A DNA stretch of 64,000 bases. Origin: Halogeometricum pallidum JCM 14848. GTDB taxonomy: Archaea; Halobacteriota; Halobacteria; Halobacteriales; Haloferacaceae. Shown here in pieces: positions 43,747 through 53,030 of the stretch (its first letter is position 1; the number at the start of each line of letters is the position of its first letter). The translations under genes and the position numbers were made by a program. A model generated the notes under the pieces. That model saw only the letters and a list, made by a program, of their open reading frames with translations. It was not told where the DNA came from and searched no databases. Location of the stretch: contig NZ_AOIV01000041.1 of NCBI RefSeq assembly GCF_000337095.1, forward strand, positions 118,977 to 182,976. Reading direction: 5' to 3'.

Positions 43747-43770
43747 ATAGTTCAACTCTACCTCCTGCTG
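43747..43770 (+). repeat. Degenerate copy of tRNA-Met 3' end (copy 2)
   Basis: 24 bp matching the tRNA 3' end at 20 of 24 positions, in the same orientation as the tRNA and copy 1. It marks the right edge of the repeat region, 20 bp before the Rieske gene stop. Confidence 0.6.
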
Positions 43771-43789
43771 TTCGGAGGCGTACGCCGCT

Positions 43790-44227
43790 CTAGCTCCCAG
43801 TGAAGTCGATTCGGCTCCCCGACGAGAGGTCGTGGTCGCCCGACCCGCCGAGGTGTTCGAAGGAAAAGGCGTCGTCGGTGAGATACACCTGCCCGTCCTC
43901 GACGGCCACGTCGAACGTCGAGAGGACGGACCCCTCGCAGGGGCCGAAATCGCAGTACCCCGAGTCGCGTTGGAACGTCGCGCCGTGTTTCTGACAGACC
44001 AACTCGCCGTTTCTGACGTAGGCTCCCGACCCCTTGTCGAGGCGCACGTCCGTCCAGTGCGGACAGGTGTTCTCGAAGGCGACGACCGTTCCGTCGCCGA
44101 GTTTCGTCAGGATGGCCTCCGTCGTCTCCGCGTCCGCGTCCGCGCCCGCGCCCGAACGGACTGTAAAGAGGACGGTGCCGTCGGCGGGAACCTCGTCGGC
44201 GGCGATGATTCGGCGCTCGTCGTCCAT
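43790..44227 (-). CDS. Rieske [2Fe-2S] domain protein
   Basis: 145 residues. The Rieske ligands are Cys55-x-His57 (NTCPHWTD) and Cys78-x2-His81 (VCQKHGATFQ). The second-cluster GYCDFGPCEGS matches ferredoxin-type Rieske proteins rather than the bc1 subunit. It lacks a signal or membrane anchor, so it is probably a soluble electron carrier for an oxygenase or other redox partner not encoded nearby. The acidic Ala/Asp insertion near residues 26-36 is a halophile feature. It is transcribed towards the tRNA-repeat region. Confidence 0.92.
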   Translation of the reverse strand: MDDERRIIAADEVPADGTVLFTVRSGAGADADAETTEAILTKLGDGTVVAFENTCPHWTDVRLDKGSGAYVRNGELVCQKHGATFQRDSGYCDFGPCEGSVLSTFDVAVEDGQVYLTDDAFSFEHLGGSGDHDLSSGSRIDFTGS

Positions 44228-44292
44228 GGGCGGCGTAGGGATGGCGACGATTCAAAAGTAGCGGTTCGCGTGGACGGGTCGCGTCCGGGCCC

Positions 44293-45180
44293 CTAACTGT
44301 CCTCGGCGTAGTGCGTTCGTTCCACGCGCGCGTCGAACAGTCGGGAGAGGAGCCTCGTCACCGGGCCGCCGCCGAGTTCGATGCCGTCCACCGACTCGAC
44401 GGGGCGCAGTTCCCACGTCGTGTTCGTGGCGAACGCCTCCGTCGCGTTCCGCAGGTCGTCGGGGACGAACCGCCCCTCGCGCACGGGGATGCCCTCCTCG
44501 CGGGCGATATCGAGTACCTCGGCGCGGGTGACGCCCGGGAGGACCGGTCCGTCGAGGTCCGGGGTGCAGAGGGCGTCGTCGCGGACGAAAAAGAGGTTGC
44601 TCGTCGCCCCCTCTGCGAGGCGGCCCTCGCCGTCCAGCATCACCGCCTCGTCCGCGCCGGTGGTGCGGAGTTCGAGTCGCGCGAGGATGCCGTTCAGGTA
44701 GTTGTGGGTCTTCGCGCGCGCGGGAACCGCCCGGTCGGGGACCCGGCGGGTCTTCACCGTCTGGAGCGTCGCCGGGCCGTCCCAGACGGAGTCGCCGCCC
44801 CGTCCGCCCCGGGGGAGCGGTTTCACCTGCACCACGACGGTCGGATCCACCTCGGGGTCGGGCGTCAGCTTCCCCGGTTGGACGCCGCGCGTGACGGAGA
44901 GTTTGACGTAGGCGTCCGAGAGGTCGTTCACTCGGAGCGTCTCGTCGACGCGGCGCTTCAGCTCCGGGTCCGAGAGGCCGTGGTCGAGTGCGAGGGCGTC
45001 GGCGCCCTCGGCGAGGCGGTCGGCGTGCGCCTCCCAGCGGAACACGTCGCCGCCGTAGGCCCGGAGCGTCTCGAAGAGGGCGTCCCCGTACGAGAACCCC
45101 CTGTCGCGGACGTTCACCGTCGCCTCCGAGGCGGGGACGAGTTCGCCGTTCACGTGGAACCGGAGGTCATCGTCAATCAT
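44293..45180 (-). CDS. Class IV aminotransferase (PabC / branched-chain aminotransferase-like)
   Basis: 295 residues. The fold-type IV pattern is clear: VNVRDRGFSYGDALFETLRA, the PLP Lys in ARAKTHNYLNGILARLE, and EGATSNLFFVRDD followed by LPGVTRAEVLDIAREEG. This group includes aminodeoxychorismate lyase (folate/methanopterin pABA), branched-chain and D-amino acid aminotransferases. Sequence alone does not separate them; PabC is favoured because haloarchaeal pabABC genes look like this, but no pabA or pabB is adjacent. It uses the ATG at 45180. Confidence 0.87.
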   Translation of the reverse strand: MIDDDLRFHVNGELVPASEATVNVRDRGFSYGDALFETLRAYGGDVFRWEAHADRLAEGADALALDHGLSDPELKRRVDETLRVNDLSDAYVKLSVTRGVQPGKLTPDPEVDPTVVVQVKPLPRGGRGGDSVWDGPATLQTVKTRRVPDRAVPARAKTHNYLNGILARLELRTTGADEAVMLDGEGRLAEGATSNLFFVRDDALCTPDLDGPVLPGVTRAEVLDIAREEGIPVREGRFVPDDLRNATEAFATNTTWELRPVESVDGIELGGGPVTRLLSRLFDARVERTHYAEDS

Positions 45181-45300
45181 CGTCGCCTCCGCAGGCCGCG
45201 ACGGTCGACGTTGGCGAGTCGGTCATGCGGTCAAGTAGGGTACCGGCCGATAAACGAGTTCGTGGTACCGGCGAGTAGAACCAGCGTCCGCTTCGAGGCG

Positions 45301-46233
45301 TTACGCGTCGTGGTCGGCCGCGCGGTCGATCCAGCGCTGGACGCGCTTTTCGGAGACCTCTATCGTCTCGGCGAGGTCGACGGCGTCGGCGGTCGCGAGG
45401 TCGTCGACCGTCTCGATGCCGGCCTCGGCGAGGCGTTCGGCGTAGGCCGGACCGATGCCCTTCACGTTCTTGACGGGTTCGGCGTCGCCCGACGCCATCG
45501 CCTCGCCCGGGTCGGCGTCGCCGGCCGCGTCCGGTTCGTCCACGTCCTCCTCGACGTCGTCGCCGGGGTCGGTATCGGCCTCGACGTCGGTGTCCATCTC
45601 CTCGGAGGACGGTCCGACGGCCTCTGCGGGTTCGGCGGCCTCGGTCGGTTCGTCGGCGTTCTCGTCGTCGAGGAGCGAGTCGGTGGACGCAGCGGAGGCG
45701 GCGTCCGAGGTGGCCGAATCGTCCGTTCCGGCCGGTTCGTCGTCCGGGGTTTCGGTCCCGTCGCCGGTCTCGGCGTCAGATCCTGCGTCCACGCCCGCGT
45801 CCTCGGTCGTGGTGGCGCCGACGGCCTCGGCGGGTTCGGCGGCCTCGGCGGGGTCCCGTTCCTCGTCGACCATCGAACCCGTCGACGCCGCGCCGTCCGC
45901 GTCGGCCGCGGCCGCCTCGTCGGCTTCGTCCGTTTCGGAAGGTTCGGCCTCCTCGATGACGGTCTCGGGGTCCTCGTCGTTCTTGACGCTCTCGACCGCC
46001 TCGGCGGGTTCGCGACCCGCCTCCTCGTCGACCAGCGTGTCGGTCGACGCGGACGCCTGCGTCTCCTCGGAGACGGGTTCTTTCACGGCGGACTCGGACT
46101 CCGTGTCGACCTCGCTCCGCGTGTCGCGTTCGACCGAAACGCGCGTCTCGCGCCGCGACGAGTCGGTAGAAGACGTTTCGTCGCGGCCGAGAAGCGACCG
46201 CAGCGACGACTTTATCGAGTCGAATATACCCAT
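45301..46233 (-). CDS. Acidic repeat protein with C-terminal helix-hairpin-helix domain
   Basis: 310 residues. A short basic/amphipathic N-terminus (MGIFDSIKSSLRSLLGRD) leads to a very acidic low-complexity body. Three related segments occur at residues 62-81, 116-139 and 182-207, each with 'AST-S/T-x-V/L-D' then 'PAEAV' or 'AAEPAEAVG'. From about residue 252 there is a helix-hairpin-helix domain (VKNVKGIGPAYAERLAEAGI) ending in RWIDRAADHDA, which is usually DNA-binding. Possibly it tethers DNA or a repair factor; no specific function is claimed. A strong TATA-like box lies about 28 bp upstream. Confidence 0.85.
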   Translation of the reverse strand: MGIFDSIKSSLRSLLGRDETSSTDSSRRETRVSVERDTRSEVDTESESAVKEPVSEETQASASTDTLVDEEAGREPAEAVESVKNDEDPETVIEEAEPSETDEADEAAAADADGAASTGSMVDEERDPAEAAEPAEAVGATTTEDAGVDAGSDAETGDGTETPDDEPAGTDDSATSDAASAASTDSLLDDENADEPTEAAEPAEAVGPSSEEMDTDVEADTDPGDDVEEDVDEPDAAGDADPGEAMASGDAEPVKNVKGIGPAYAERLAEAGIETVDDLATADAVDLAETIEVSEKRVQRWIDRAADHDA

Positions 46234-46255
46234 TGTGTCACCGTATGAACGCCGC

Positions 46256-46266
46256 TTATTTAAAAA
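46256..46266 (-). promoter_or_regulatory. Strong TATA box of the HhH repeat protein gene
   Basis: The minus strand reads ATTTTTAAATAA across this span, centred about 28 bp upstream of the ATG at 46233. It is one of the strongest TATA boxes in the window and implies a leaderless transcript. Confidence 0.6.
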
Positions 46267-46285
46267 TCGTTACCTCGCCGTCTGT

Positions 46286-47086
46286 TCATCCGAGATTCGC
46301 TCTGAGGGCGTCGTTCATAGCGTCGACGGGCGCGTCCCGACCGGTCCACCGCTCGAACGCCTCGACGCCCTGAAACAGCAGCATCCACGCGCCGTCTATC
46401 GTCGTCGCGCCGGCCGCGGCCGCCTCCCGGAGCAGACGCGTCTCCACCGGCGCGTACACGGCGTCGAGGACGGCGAGTCCGTCGTGGAGGCGTTCGGCGG
46501 GAACCGGCGTCTCGTCGGACTCCATCCCGACGCTGGTCGCGTTCACCAACAGGTCGGCATCGGCGAGTCCGTCGAGCGTATCCAGTCCGCCGCCGGTGGC
46601 GCCCGGCACGTCGGCGGCGAGGGACGTCGCCCGCTCGGTCGTCCGATTCGCCACGTGGACCGACGCGCCCGCGTCCGCGAGGGCGAACGACGCGGCGCGC
46701 CCCGCCCCCCCGGCCCCGACGACGACGGCGCTCCGCCCGTCCAACGGCACGTCGTGGTGTGCGAACGACCGGCGGACGCCCGCCGCGTCGGTGTTGTACC
46801 CGCGCGGCGGTCCGTCCCCGAAACCGACGGTGTTCACCGCGCCGATGCGGGCGGCGAGTTCGTCGGGTTCGACGAGGTCGACCATCTCCCGCTTGAACGG
46901 AATCGTCACGTTCAGCCCCGCGATTCCGAGCGCTTCGGCGCCCTCGACGGCCGCCGAGAGGTCCTCCGGCGAGGGCTCGAAGGTGACGTAGCGCGCGTCC
47001 ATATCGACTCGGTCGTACGCCGCCTCGTGCATCGGCGGCGACAGCGAGTGACCGACGGGGTTGCCGACGAGTCCGAACACCTGCAT
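46286..47086 (-). CDS. aroE: Shikimate dehydrogenase
   Basis: 266 residues from the ATG at 47086 ([20 protein letters not shown]). Shikimate binding is shown by [13 protein letters not shown] and [10 protein letters not shown] with the catalytic Lys, then AVNTVGF and YNTDAAGV. The Rossmann domain has [23 protein letters not shown] and LVNATSVGM. The C-terminal [15 protein letters not shown] is typical. It reduces 3-dehydroshikimate with NADPH in aromatic amino-acid synthesis. It is next to the HhH gene on the same strand but has its own upstream gap. Confidence 0.96.
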   Translation of the reverse strand: MQVFGLVGNPVGHSLSPPMHEAAYDRVDMDARYVTFEPSPEDLSAAVEGAEALGIAGLNVTIPFKREMVDLVEPDELAARIGAVNTVGFGDGPPRGYNTDAAGVRRSFAHHDVPLDGRSAVVVGAGGAGRAASFALADAGASVHVANRTTERATSLAADVPGATGGGLDTLDGLADADLLVNATSVGMESDETPVPAERLHDGLAVLDAVYAPVETRLLREAAAAGATTIDGAWMLLFQGVEAFERWTGRDAPVDAMNDALRANLG

Positions 47087-47271
47087 GGCCGTGGCGTTTC
47101 GACGGGAGAGGGATAAGTGCCGCCGAGTCGGCAGCCTCTGCGGAGCCGATTGCGTCGGGTCGACCGAAACGGCTTCAGGAACAGCATCACCGTTCAACGC
47201 GGCTTTTCGTCCCGTTCGTTGGGACGGAGAAAACGCAAGAGATAGGCGTCGGGGGTGTGGTAGCCCGCACG

Positions 47272-48591
47272 ATGAGTTCACGCCTCAGCCATCCGCTCAC
47301 CGCCGTCGGGTTCGCGGTGCTGTTGACGGCCCCGTGGGTCTTCTTCTGGACGACCGGTTCCGCCTCCTCTCTGTCGCACACCCTCACCGTCGCCGTCAGC
47401 GGTCTGGCGGTGCTCGGCGCATCGTTCCTGCTCGCGTGGGGCGCCGAGACGGCCGAGGAGGACGTCCCGCGCGCGTTCGCGCTCGCCATCCTGGCCGTCC
47501 TCGCCGTCGCCCCCGAGTACGCCGTCGACGCCCTCTACGCCTGGCAGGCGGCCAGCGACCCCTCGAAGGCGAACCTCGCGGTCGCCAACATGACCGGCGC
47601 GAACCGCATCCTCATCGGTCTCGGCTGGTCCGGCATCGCCCTCTTCTCGATATACAAAGCGTCCCGCGGCCGCGACGACGACAACGTCGTGCACAGGGAG
47701 GGCCGCCTCCGCGACGCCGTCGCCCTCGACCCCAGCATCTCCACCGAGATTCTGTTCCTGTTCGCCGCCACGGTGTACGCCTTCCTCGTTCCGCTCGGCG
47801 ACGCCATCGACGCCGTCGACTTCTTCGTCCTCGTCGGTCTCTACGTCACCTACATCGCCATCATCGTCCGCGGCGACGCGGACGAGCACGAAGAGCAGGT
47901 AGGCGTCCCGGCGTACTTTCAGGAGAAGCCGAAGAACCTCCGTGTCGGATCCGTCCTCACCCTGTTCGCCTACTCCGGCTTTCTCATCTTCACCGCCGTC
48001 GAGCCGTTCGCCCACGGCCTCGAACAGCTCGGCCTCCAGTTCGGCATCCCCGAGTTCTTCATGATACAGTGGATAGCGCCGCTGGCCTCCGAGAGCCCGG
48101 AGCTCATCGTGACCGCCTACCTCGTGAACAAGGCGCGCGCGACGGCGGCGTTCAACGCGCTGATATCCTCGAAACTGAACCAGTGGACGCTGCTCGTCGG
48201 GACGCTCGTCGTCGTCTACAGCATCGCGCTCGGCCGCTACGGCGCGCTGCCGTTCGACCTGAAGCAGGAGGCCGAGATATGGCTCACCGCCGCCCAGAGT
48301 TTCTTCGCGCTGACCGTCCTCGTGAACTTCCAGATAGACGTGCGCGAGGCGGTGACCATCCTCGTCCTCTTCGTCTCGCAGGTGGTCCTCGAGTTCGCGC
48401 TCATCGAACTGTACCCGACGGCGGTGGCCGAGCAGTACTCCGTCTCCCTGCTGCTCGGATACTCCGTCCTCTACGTCGTCCTCGGACTCGGCCTGCTCTT
48501 CCGCCGCCGCGGGGACCTGCGGCGCCTCTGGACGCTCACGGCGAAGAACATCCGCGGCGAACCGGTGCCCGAACCCGGGCAGGCGGACTGA
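47272..48591 (+). CDS. Sodium/calcium exchanger family membrane protein
   Basis: 439 residues from the ATG at 47272 ([13 protein letters not shown]). About eleven hydrophobic segments form two related halves. The CaCA-type alpha repeats carry acidic motifs: [14 protein letters not shown] with NMTGANR, and [22 protein letters not shown] with [13 protein letters not shown]. The region between holds a cytoplasmic loop ([18 protein letters not shown]). It probably moves Ca2+ or another cation against Na+ or H+. It is divergent from aroE across 185 bp. The basic C-terminal tail ([14 protein letters not shown]) is cytoplasmic. Confidence 0.9.
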   Translation: MSSRLSHPLTAVGFAVLLTAPWVFFWTTGSASSLSHTLTVAVSGLAVLGASFLLAWGAETAEEDVPRAFALAILAVLAVAPEYAVDALYAWQAASDPSKANLAVANMTGANRILIGLGWSGIALFSIYKASRGRDDDNVVHREGRLRDAVALDPSISTEILFLFAATVYAFLVPLGDAIDAVDFFVLVGLYVTYIAIIVRGDADEHEEQVGVPAYFQEKPKNLRVGSVLTLFAYSGFLIFTAVEPFAHGLEQLGLQFGIPEFFMIQWIAPLASESPELIVTAYLVNKARATAAFNALISSKLNQWTLLVGTLVVVYSIALGRYGALPFDLKQEAEIWLTAAQSFFALTVLVNFQIDVREAVTILVLFVSQVVLEFALIELYPTAVAEQYSVSLLLGYSVLYVVLGLGLLFRRRGDLRRLWTLTAKNIRGEPVPEPGQAD

Positions 48592-48717
48592 GAGCGCGCC
48601 GAGGGACTCGGTTGCGGGCGCACTGCGCATCCGTTCGGTGTTTCCCATCCGAAAGGCGGCAATAACTGTTTATAACGTGGCCGAGATAGCTTCTCGTATG
48701 GGTGGTGAGCGGTCGCC

Positions 48718-49815
48718 ATGAACCGAGAGATTCTCGAGGGGGACGAGGAGTTCCTCCGATCACTCCTCGAGAGCACCACCGAGGGGATACTCGTCATCGA
48801 TACCGAGAGCCGGATTCGGTTCGCCAACCCCGCTATCGAACCCATCCTCGGCTATCGGCCGGAGGAACTGGTCGGACGCGAGAAGATGATCATCATCCCG
48901 GAGCGACTGCGGTCGACCCACGAGGACGGGTTGGCGCAGTACCTCGACACCGGAGAGCAACACATCGACTGGACGGGCGTCGACCTCCCAGCCCTCCACA
49001 AGGACGGCCACGAGGTTCCGGTGTCGGTGAGCATCGAGGAGTTCACCTACCGAGACGAACGGCTGTTCTGCGGCGTCTTCACCGACGTGACGGACCGGAA
49101 ACGGCGGGAACGACGCCTCCGTAAACAGGCGAACGAACTGGAGGAGTTCGCGGGCGTCCTCTCGCACGACCTCAGGAACCCGCTCTCCGTCGCGCAGGGG
49201 TACCTCCAGTTGGCTCGCGACGACGACAGTGAGGTGCTGCGGAAGATAACGGAGTCCCTCGACCGGATGGAACAGATGATCGACGACACGCTGGCGCACG
49301 CCCGGGACGCGCAGGCGGCCGACGAGACGGAGGTGACGTCGCTCCGGGAGTTGGTCCAAGCGGCGTGGCAGAGCGTCGTTACCGACGAAGCGACGCTCGT
49401 CCTTCCTTCGGAGCGGTGGCGCATCCGCGCGCACGAAGGGCGGGTCCGGCAACTGGTGGAGAACCTCGTTCGCAACGCCGTAGAGCACGGCTCCACGGGC
49501 AGTGAGACGGAGTCTCACGACGCCGTTGAGCACGGGACCGGGGACGGCGAGTCCGACGGGACCCGCGTGACGGTTCGCGTCGGCGTCCTCGACGGGGAGG
49601 ACGGCTTCTACGTCGAGGACGACGGACCGGGTCTCCCGGACCACGTCAAGGCGCAATTGGAGGCATCGGCCGAGTCGACGTCGGACCACACCGGCGGCTA
49701 CGGGTTGAACATCGTCCAGACGGTCGCGGCCGAACACGGCTGGGAGATGCGGGTCGCGGACGCCGAGTCGGGCGGCGCGCGCTTCGAGTTCCGCGGCATG
49801 TCGTTCGTCCACTGA
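48718..49815 (+). CDS. PAS-domain sensor histidine kinase
   Basis: 365 residues. One PAS domain (about residues 10-130, EGILVIDTESRIRFANPAIE then VTDRKRRERRLR), then the H-box GVLSHDLRNPLSVAQGYL with His150. The ATPase domain is complete: N-box LVENLVRNAVEHGS, G1-type EDDGPGLPDHV and G2 TGGYGLNIVQTVA. It is cytoplasmic, with no membrane segment. It resembles the truncated kinase at 1-991, but no response regulator is adjacent, as is common for haloarchaeal kinases. An ATG at 48718 was used; the preceding ATG at 48699 is out of frame. Confidence 0.95.
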   Translation: MNREILEGDEEFLRSLLESTTEGILVIDTESRIRFANPAIEPILGYRPEELVGREKMIIIPERLRSTHEDGLAQYLDTGEQHIDWTGVDLPALHKDGHEVPVSVSIEEFTYRDERLFCGVFTDVTDRKRRERRLRKQANELEEFAGVLSHDLRNPLSVAQGYLQLARDDDSEVLRKITESLDRMEQMIDDTLAHARDAQAADETEVTSLRELVQAAWQSVVTDEATLVLPSERWRIRAHEGRVRQLVENLVRNAVEHGSTGSETESHDAVEHGTGDGESDGTRVTVRVGVLDGEDGFYVEDDGPGLPDHVKAQLEASAESTSDHTGGYGLNIVQTVAAEHGWEMRVADAESGGARFEFRGMSFVH

Positions 49816-49940
49816 GGACTCACCCGCTCCGGCCGCCCGCGCGCGGACCGAAGCGCTCGGCCGCCGGTCACCTCCGCCGCCCGTCGCCGTCGTGACAACT
49901 GACCGAACCATTATCCCCCGTCGGTTCCGACCGTTCTCCC

Positions 49941-50207
49941 GTGCTGAACCTCGACAGACGGCGGCGCGACCTGCGGCGCGACGGCGCGCGGTTTCTCGTC
50001 GGTATCGTCGGCCTCCTTGTCGCCGAACTCGTCGTCCCCGCCGCGTCGTTTCTCGCCGCCGACGGAGTGGTGCACGGATTCCTGTTCGGCGCGTCGCTGG
50101 GGGTCCTCCTCTCGGGCGTCTTCCGCGCGACGGCCCGACAGGCCCTCTCGTCGACGCTGGCGCTCGGCGTCGGCTTCGCCCTCGGTGCCGTCGTCGACCT
50201 GTTCTGA
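49941..50207 (+). CDS. Small membrane protein of unknown function
   Basis: 88 residues from the GTG at 49941 (MLNLDRRRRDLRRDGARFLV). A basic N-terminus precedes three hydrophobic stretches (GIVGLLVAELVVPAASFLAA, HGFLFGASLGVLLSGVF, STLALGVGFALGAVVDLF). No family is recognised. It is short, codon use matches the neighbours, and it is 126 bp after the kinase and 78 bp before the tRNA deacylase. Function is unknown. Confidence 0.6.
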   Translation: MLNLDRRRRDLRRDGARFLVGIVGLLVAELVVPAASFLAADGVVHGFLFGASLGVLLSGVFRATARQALSSTLALGVGFALGAVVDLF

Positions 50208-50285
50208 GTCACCGGGCGCCCTCTCCTCCGAGACCGCGTCGCCGGCTTCGACGCGCTTTAGCGTCCCGACCGGTCAGTCTCTCCC

Positions 50286-51638
50286 GTGATAGCCGTCGTC
50301 GTCAGCCGCGCGGACAGCGCATCGGTCCACATCGGAGAGCGCCTGCTCGAACTCGGGACGTGGGACGAACGGACCGACGACTCGCGCCCGGACGCCGAGG
50401 GCGGCGGGACCTACTACGAGAACGAGGACTTCGAACTCCGCGAGTTCGACGACCTGCACCTCGAACTGGAACACGTCGCCGACGCGTTCTCCGAGCCTCC
50501 CGAGTTCGTCGCGTTCGTCTCCCGGCACTCCGGCGAGACGGGACCGCTCCTCACCGCCCACTTCACCGGCAACTTCGGACCGGCGGAGTACGGGGGCGAG
50601 GAGGGAGCGTTCGCCCGCGCCTGTCCGAACGCGGAGAAGGTCGTCGTCGAGGCGTTCGACCGCCACGCACCCGAGGGGTACGAGGTTGGAATCGAGTGCA
50701 CCCACCACGGCCCGACGGACGCCGGCGCCCCGGCGATGTTCGTCGAACTCGGCAGCGGCGAGGAGGAGTGGGGGGACCCCGCCGGCGCCCGCGCCGTCGC
50801 CCGCGCGGTGCTCGACCTCTCGGGGGTCGACGCCGACCGGGAGCGGCAACTCGTCGGCTTCGGCGGCGGCCACTACGCTCCCCGGTTCGAGCGCATCGTC
50901 CGCGAGACGGACTGGGCGGTCGGTCACGTCGGCGCGGACTGGCCCCTCGACGCGATGGGTGCGCCGGCGAAGAACCGCGAGGTGATACGCCGAGCCTTCG
51001 AGGCCTCCGACGCCGAGTACGCCGTCGTCGACGGCGACCGGCTGGAGGTGGTCGAAGCGGTCGAGTCGCTCGGCTACCGCGTCGTCACCGAGACGTGGAC
51101 GCGGGAGACGGCCGGCGTCTCCCTCGACCGACTCGACGAACTCGAAGCGGCCCTGTGCACCGTCGAGGAGGGCCTCAGACTCGGCGCCGACGCGGGCGAC
51201 TCGGACGCCGGCGAGGGCGACCCAGCGTCCGACGACTACGTCGTGGTTTCGCTCCCGGACGACCTCCTCTCCGAAGCGGCCGGAATCGACCTCGACGCGG
51301 CCCGCGACGCCGTCTCCGCGAACGCCGTCGCGTTCGAGACGAGAGAGGGGGGGACGAAGGCGACGGGGCGGGCCGCACTCGTCGAGGCGGGGCGGTACGA
51401 CGACATCGTCGACTCGCTGGCGGCGGTCCTTGGAGAAAAATACGACGAGGTGCGCCGCCAGGAGACGGCCGTCGTCGCCGTCCGGGAGTCGTTCGACGCC
51501 GCGGCGGCCGCCGAGTTGGGCGTCCCCGAGGGGCCGGCGTTCGGGAGGCTCTCGGCCGGTCAGTCCGTCGAACTCGACGACCGCGAGGTGACGCCCGCAG
51601 AAGTGCGCTCGGAGGAGAAAGTAGCGTTCAGGATATAA
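50286..51638 (+). CDS. dtdA: D-aminoacyl-tRNA deacylase, archaeal DtdA (DTD2) type
   Basis: 450 residues from the GTG at 50286 (MIAVVVSRADSASVHIGERL). The catalytic domain is shown by FVSRHSGETGPLLTAHFTGN, GIECTHHGPTDAGAPAMFVE and GFGGGHYAPRF, the DTD2 signature. It removes D-amino acids wrongly attached to tRNA and so protects proofreading in the cytoplasm. A C-terminal extension of about 170 residues, with VPEGPAFGRLSAGQSVELDD near the end, makes it longer than methanogen homologues; long forms occur in haloarchaea. No function is assigned to the extension. Confidence 0.93.
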   Translation: MIAVVVSRADSASVHIGERLLELGTWDERTDDSRPDAEGGGTYYENEDFELREFDDLHLELEHVADAFSEPPEFVAFVSRHSGETGPLLTAHFTGNFGPAEYGGEEGAFARACPNAEKVVVEAFDRHAPEGYEVGIECTHHGPTDAGAPAMFVELGSGEEEWGDPAGARAVARAVLDLSGVDADRERQLVGFGGGHYAPRFERIVRETDWAVGHVGADWPLDAMGAPAKNREVIRRAFEASDAEYAVVDGDRLEVVEAVESLGYRVVTETWTRETAGVSLDRLDELEAALCTVEEGLRLGADAGDSDAGEGDPASDDYVVVSLPDDLLSEAAGIDLDAARDAVSANAVAFETREGGTKATGRAALVEAGRYDDIVDSLAAVLGEKYDEVRRQETAVVAVRESFDAAAAAELGVPEGPAFGRLSAGQSVELDDREVTPAEVRSEEKVAFRI

Positions 51639-51672
51639 TCAGTTATCGATTCACTAATCCGGAGTCTCGGGC

Positions 51673-51692
51673 CGTCCGACGCGCGTCGGACG
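51673..51692. promoter_or_regulatory. 20-bp perfect palindrome upstream of ftsZ1
   Basis: CGTCCGACGC followed directly by GCGTCGGACG is a perfect 20-bp palindrome, 46 bp upstream of the ftsZ1 ATG and 35 bp after the dtdA stop. AT-rich AAAGATAATTAGG (51700-51712), a likely ftsZ1 promoter, follows it. It could be an operator or the terminator of dtdA; the sequence alone cannot decide. Confidence 0.5.
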
Positions 51693-51738
51693 CGGAGGGG
51701 AAAGATAATTAGGCTCCATTCGGTAAGGATGCTCATAA

Positions 51739-52893
51739 ATGGACTCTATCGTCGACGACGCGATTGACGAAGCCGAGGAGACGGGGGATGGGAGGTCCGT
51801 CGACGGGCTCGATAACGACCAAGTACGCCGAAGCGGCACGATGACCGACGACGAACTGAAGGACGTTCTGCAGGATTTACAGACCGACATCACCGTCGTC
51901 GGTTGCGGCGGCGCGGGCGGTAACACCGTCAATCGGATGCACGAGGAGGGCATCAAGGGGGCGAAACTGGTCGCCGCCAACACCGACGTTCAGCACCTCG
52001 TGGAGATAGAGGCGGACACGAAGATACTCATGGGCGAGCAGAAGACCCAGGGCCGCGGCGCCGGGTCGCTGCCGCAGGTGGGCGAGGAGGCGGCGCTCGA
52101 ATCCCAAGAGGAGATTTACGACGCCATCGAGGGCTCCGATATGGTGTTCGTCACCGCCGGCCTCGGCGGCGGGACGGGGACGGGTTCGGCGCCCGTCGTC
52201 GCCAAGGCGGCCCGCGAGTGCGGCGCGCTGACCATCGCCATCGTCACGACGCCGTTCACCGCGGAAGGCGAGGTCCGACGGACGAACGCCGAGGCGGGTC
52301 TCGAACGCCTCCGCGACGTGGCCGACACGGTCATCGTCGTCCCGAACGACCGCCTCCTCGACGCGGTGGGCAAACTCCCCGTCCGGCAGGCGTTCAAGGT
52401 GTCCGACGAGGTGCTCATGCGCTCGGTGAAGGGCATCACGGAACTCATCACGAAACCCGGTCTCGTCAACCTCGACTTCGCCGACGTCAAGACGGTGATG
52501 GAGCGCGGCGGCGTCGCCATGATCGGTCTCGGCGAGTCCGACTCCGACTCGAAGGCGCACGACTCCGTCAAGAGCGCCCTCCGGTCGCCGCTGCTCGACG
52601 TGGACATCTCCGGCGCCAACTCGGCGCTCGTCAACGTCACCGGCGGTTCCGACATGAGCATCGAGGAGGCCGAGGGCGTCGTCGAGGAGATTTACGACCG
52701 CATCGACCCCGACGCGCGCATCATCTGGGGCACCTCCGTCGACGAGGAACTCGACGGGACGATGCGGACGATGATAGTCGTCACCGGCGTGGAGTCGCCG
52801 CAGATATACGGCCGCAGCGACGGCGGGGAGTCCGAGAGCGGTCCCGAACCGCAGGCGCCCCAGCAGGGGCAGGACATCGACTTCGTCGAGTAG
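51739..52893 (+). CDS. ftsZ1: Cell division protein FtsZ1
   Basis: 384 residues. A 40-residue acidic N-terminal extension precedes the GTPase domain: [25 protein letters not shown], the tubulin signature [13 protein letters not shown] (about residues 143-155), and [19 protein letters not shown]. The C-terminal domain ends with a Gly/Glu/Pro/Gln tail and DIDFVE. In haloarchaea FtsZ1 assembles the division ring scaffold together with FtsZ2. It precedes secE and nusG, as in other haloarchaea. Confidence 0.97.
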   Translation: MDSIVDDAIDEAEETGDGRSVDGLDNDQVRRSGTMTDDELKDVLQDLQTDITVVGCGGAGGNTVNRMHEEGIKGAKLVAANTDVQHLVEIEADTKILMGEQKTQGRGAGSLPQVGEEAALESQEEIYDAIEGSDMVFVTAGLGGGTGTGSAPVVAKAARECGALTIAIVTTPFTAEGEVRRTNAEAGLERLRDVADTVIVVPNDRLLDAVGKLPVRQAFKVSDEVLMRSVKGITELITKPGLVNLDFADVKTVMERGGVAMIGLGESDSDSKAHDSVKSALRSPLLDVDISGANSALVNVTGGSDMSIEEAEGVVEEIYDRIDPDARIIWGTSVDEELDGTMRTMIVVTGVESPQIYGRSDGGESESGPEPQAPQQGQDIDFVE

Positions 52894-53030
52894 TCGAAGC
52901 TCTCCGTTCTTTCGTCGCTCTCGCTCCGAACACGCCTCGATTCGCCAGTTCCGTCTCTTCTCGCCGCCGGTCTCGCCACCCCGGTTGTATCAATAGATAG
53001 AAAAAGCCCGCCGTCTAAGCCACGGGCAAC

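Larger units (their letters stand above)
43426..43789. other. Intergenic repeat-rich region after tRNA-Met, no gene
   Basis: This 364-bp gap holds no credible coding frame. It contains two direct degenerate copies of the tRNA 3' end (43550-43573 and 43747-43770) and an inverted fragment (43504-43514). It also holds two hairpin units about 58 bp apart (43593-43645 and 43651-43703) and a weaker stem (43455-43468). GC is lower than average. The pattern suggests remnants of integration at the tRNA or a duplicated non-coding element. Confidence 0.7.

Noticed and set aside
43426-43789. Second tRNA or CRISPR array after tRNA-Met
   Set aside because: Only the 3' ends of the tRNA recur, without acceptor 5' halves or anticodon arms, and repeats are too few and irregular for CRISPR.
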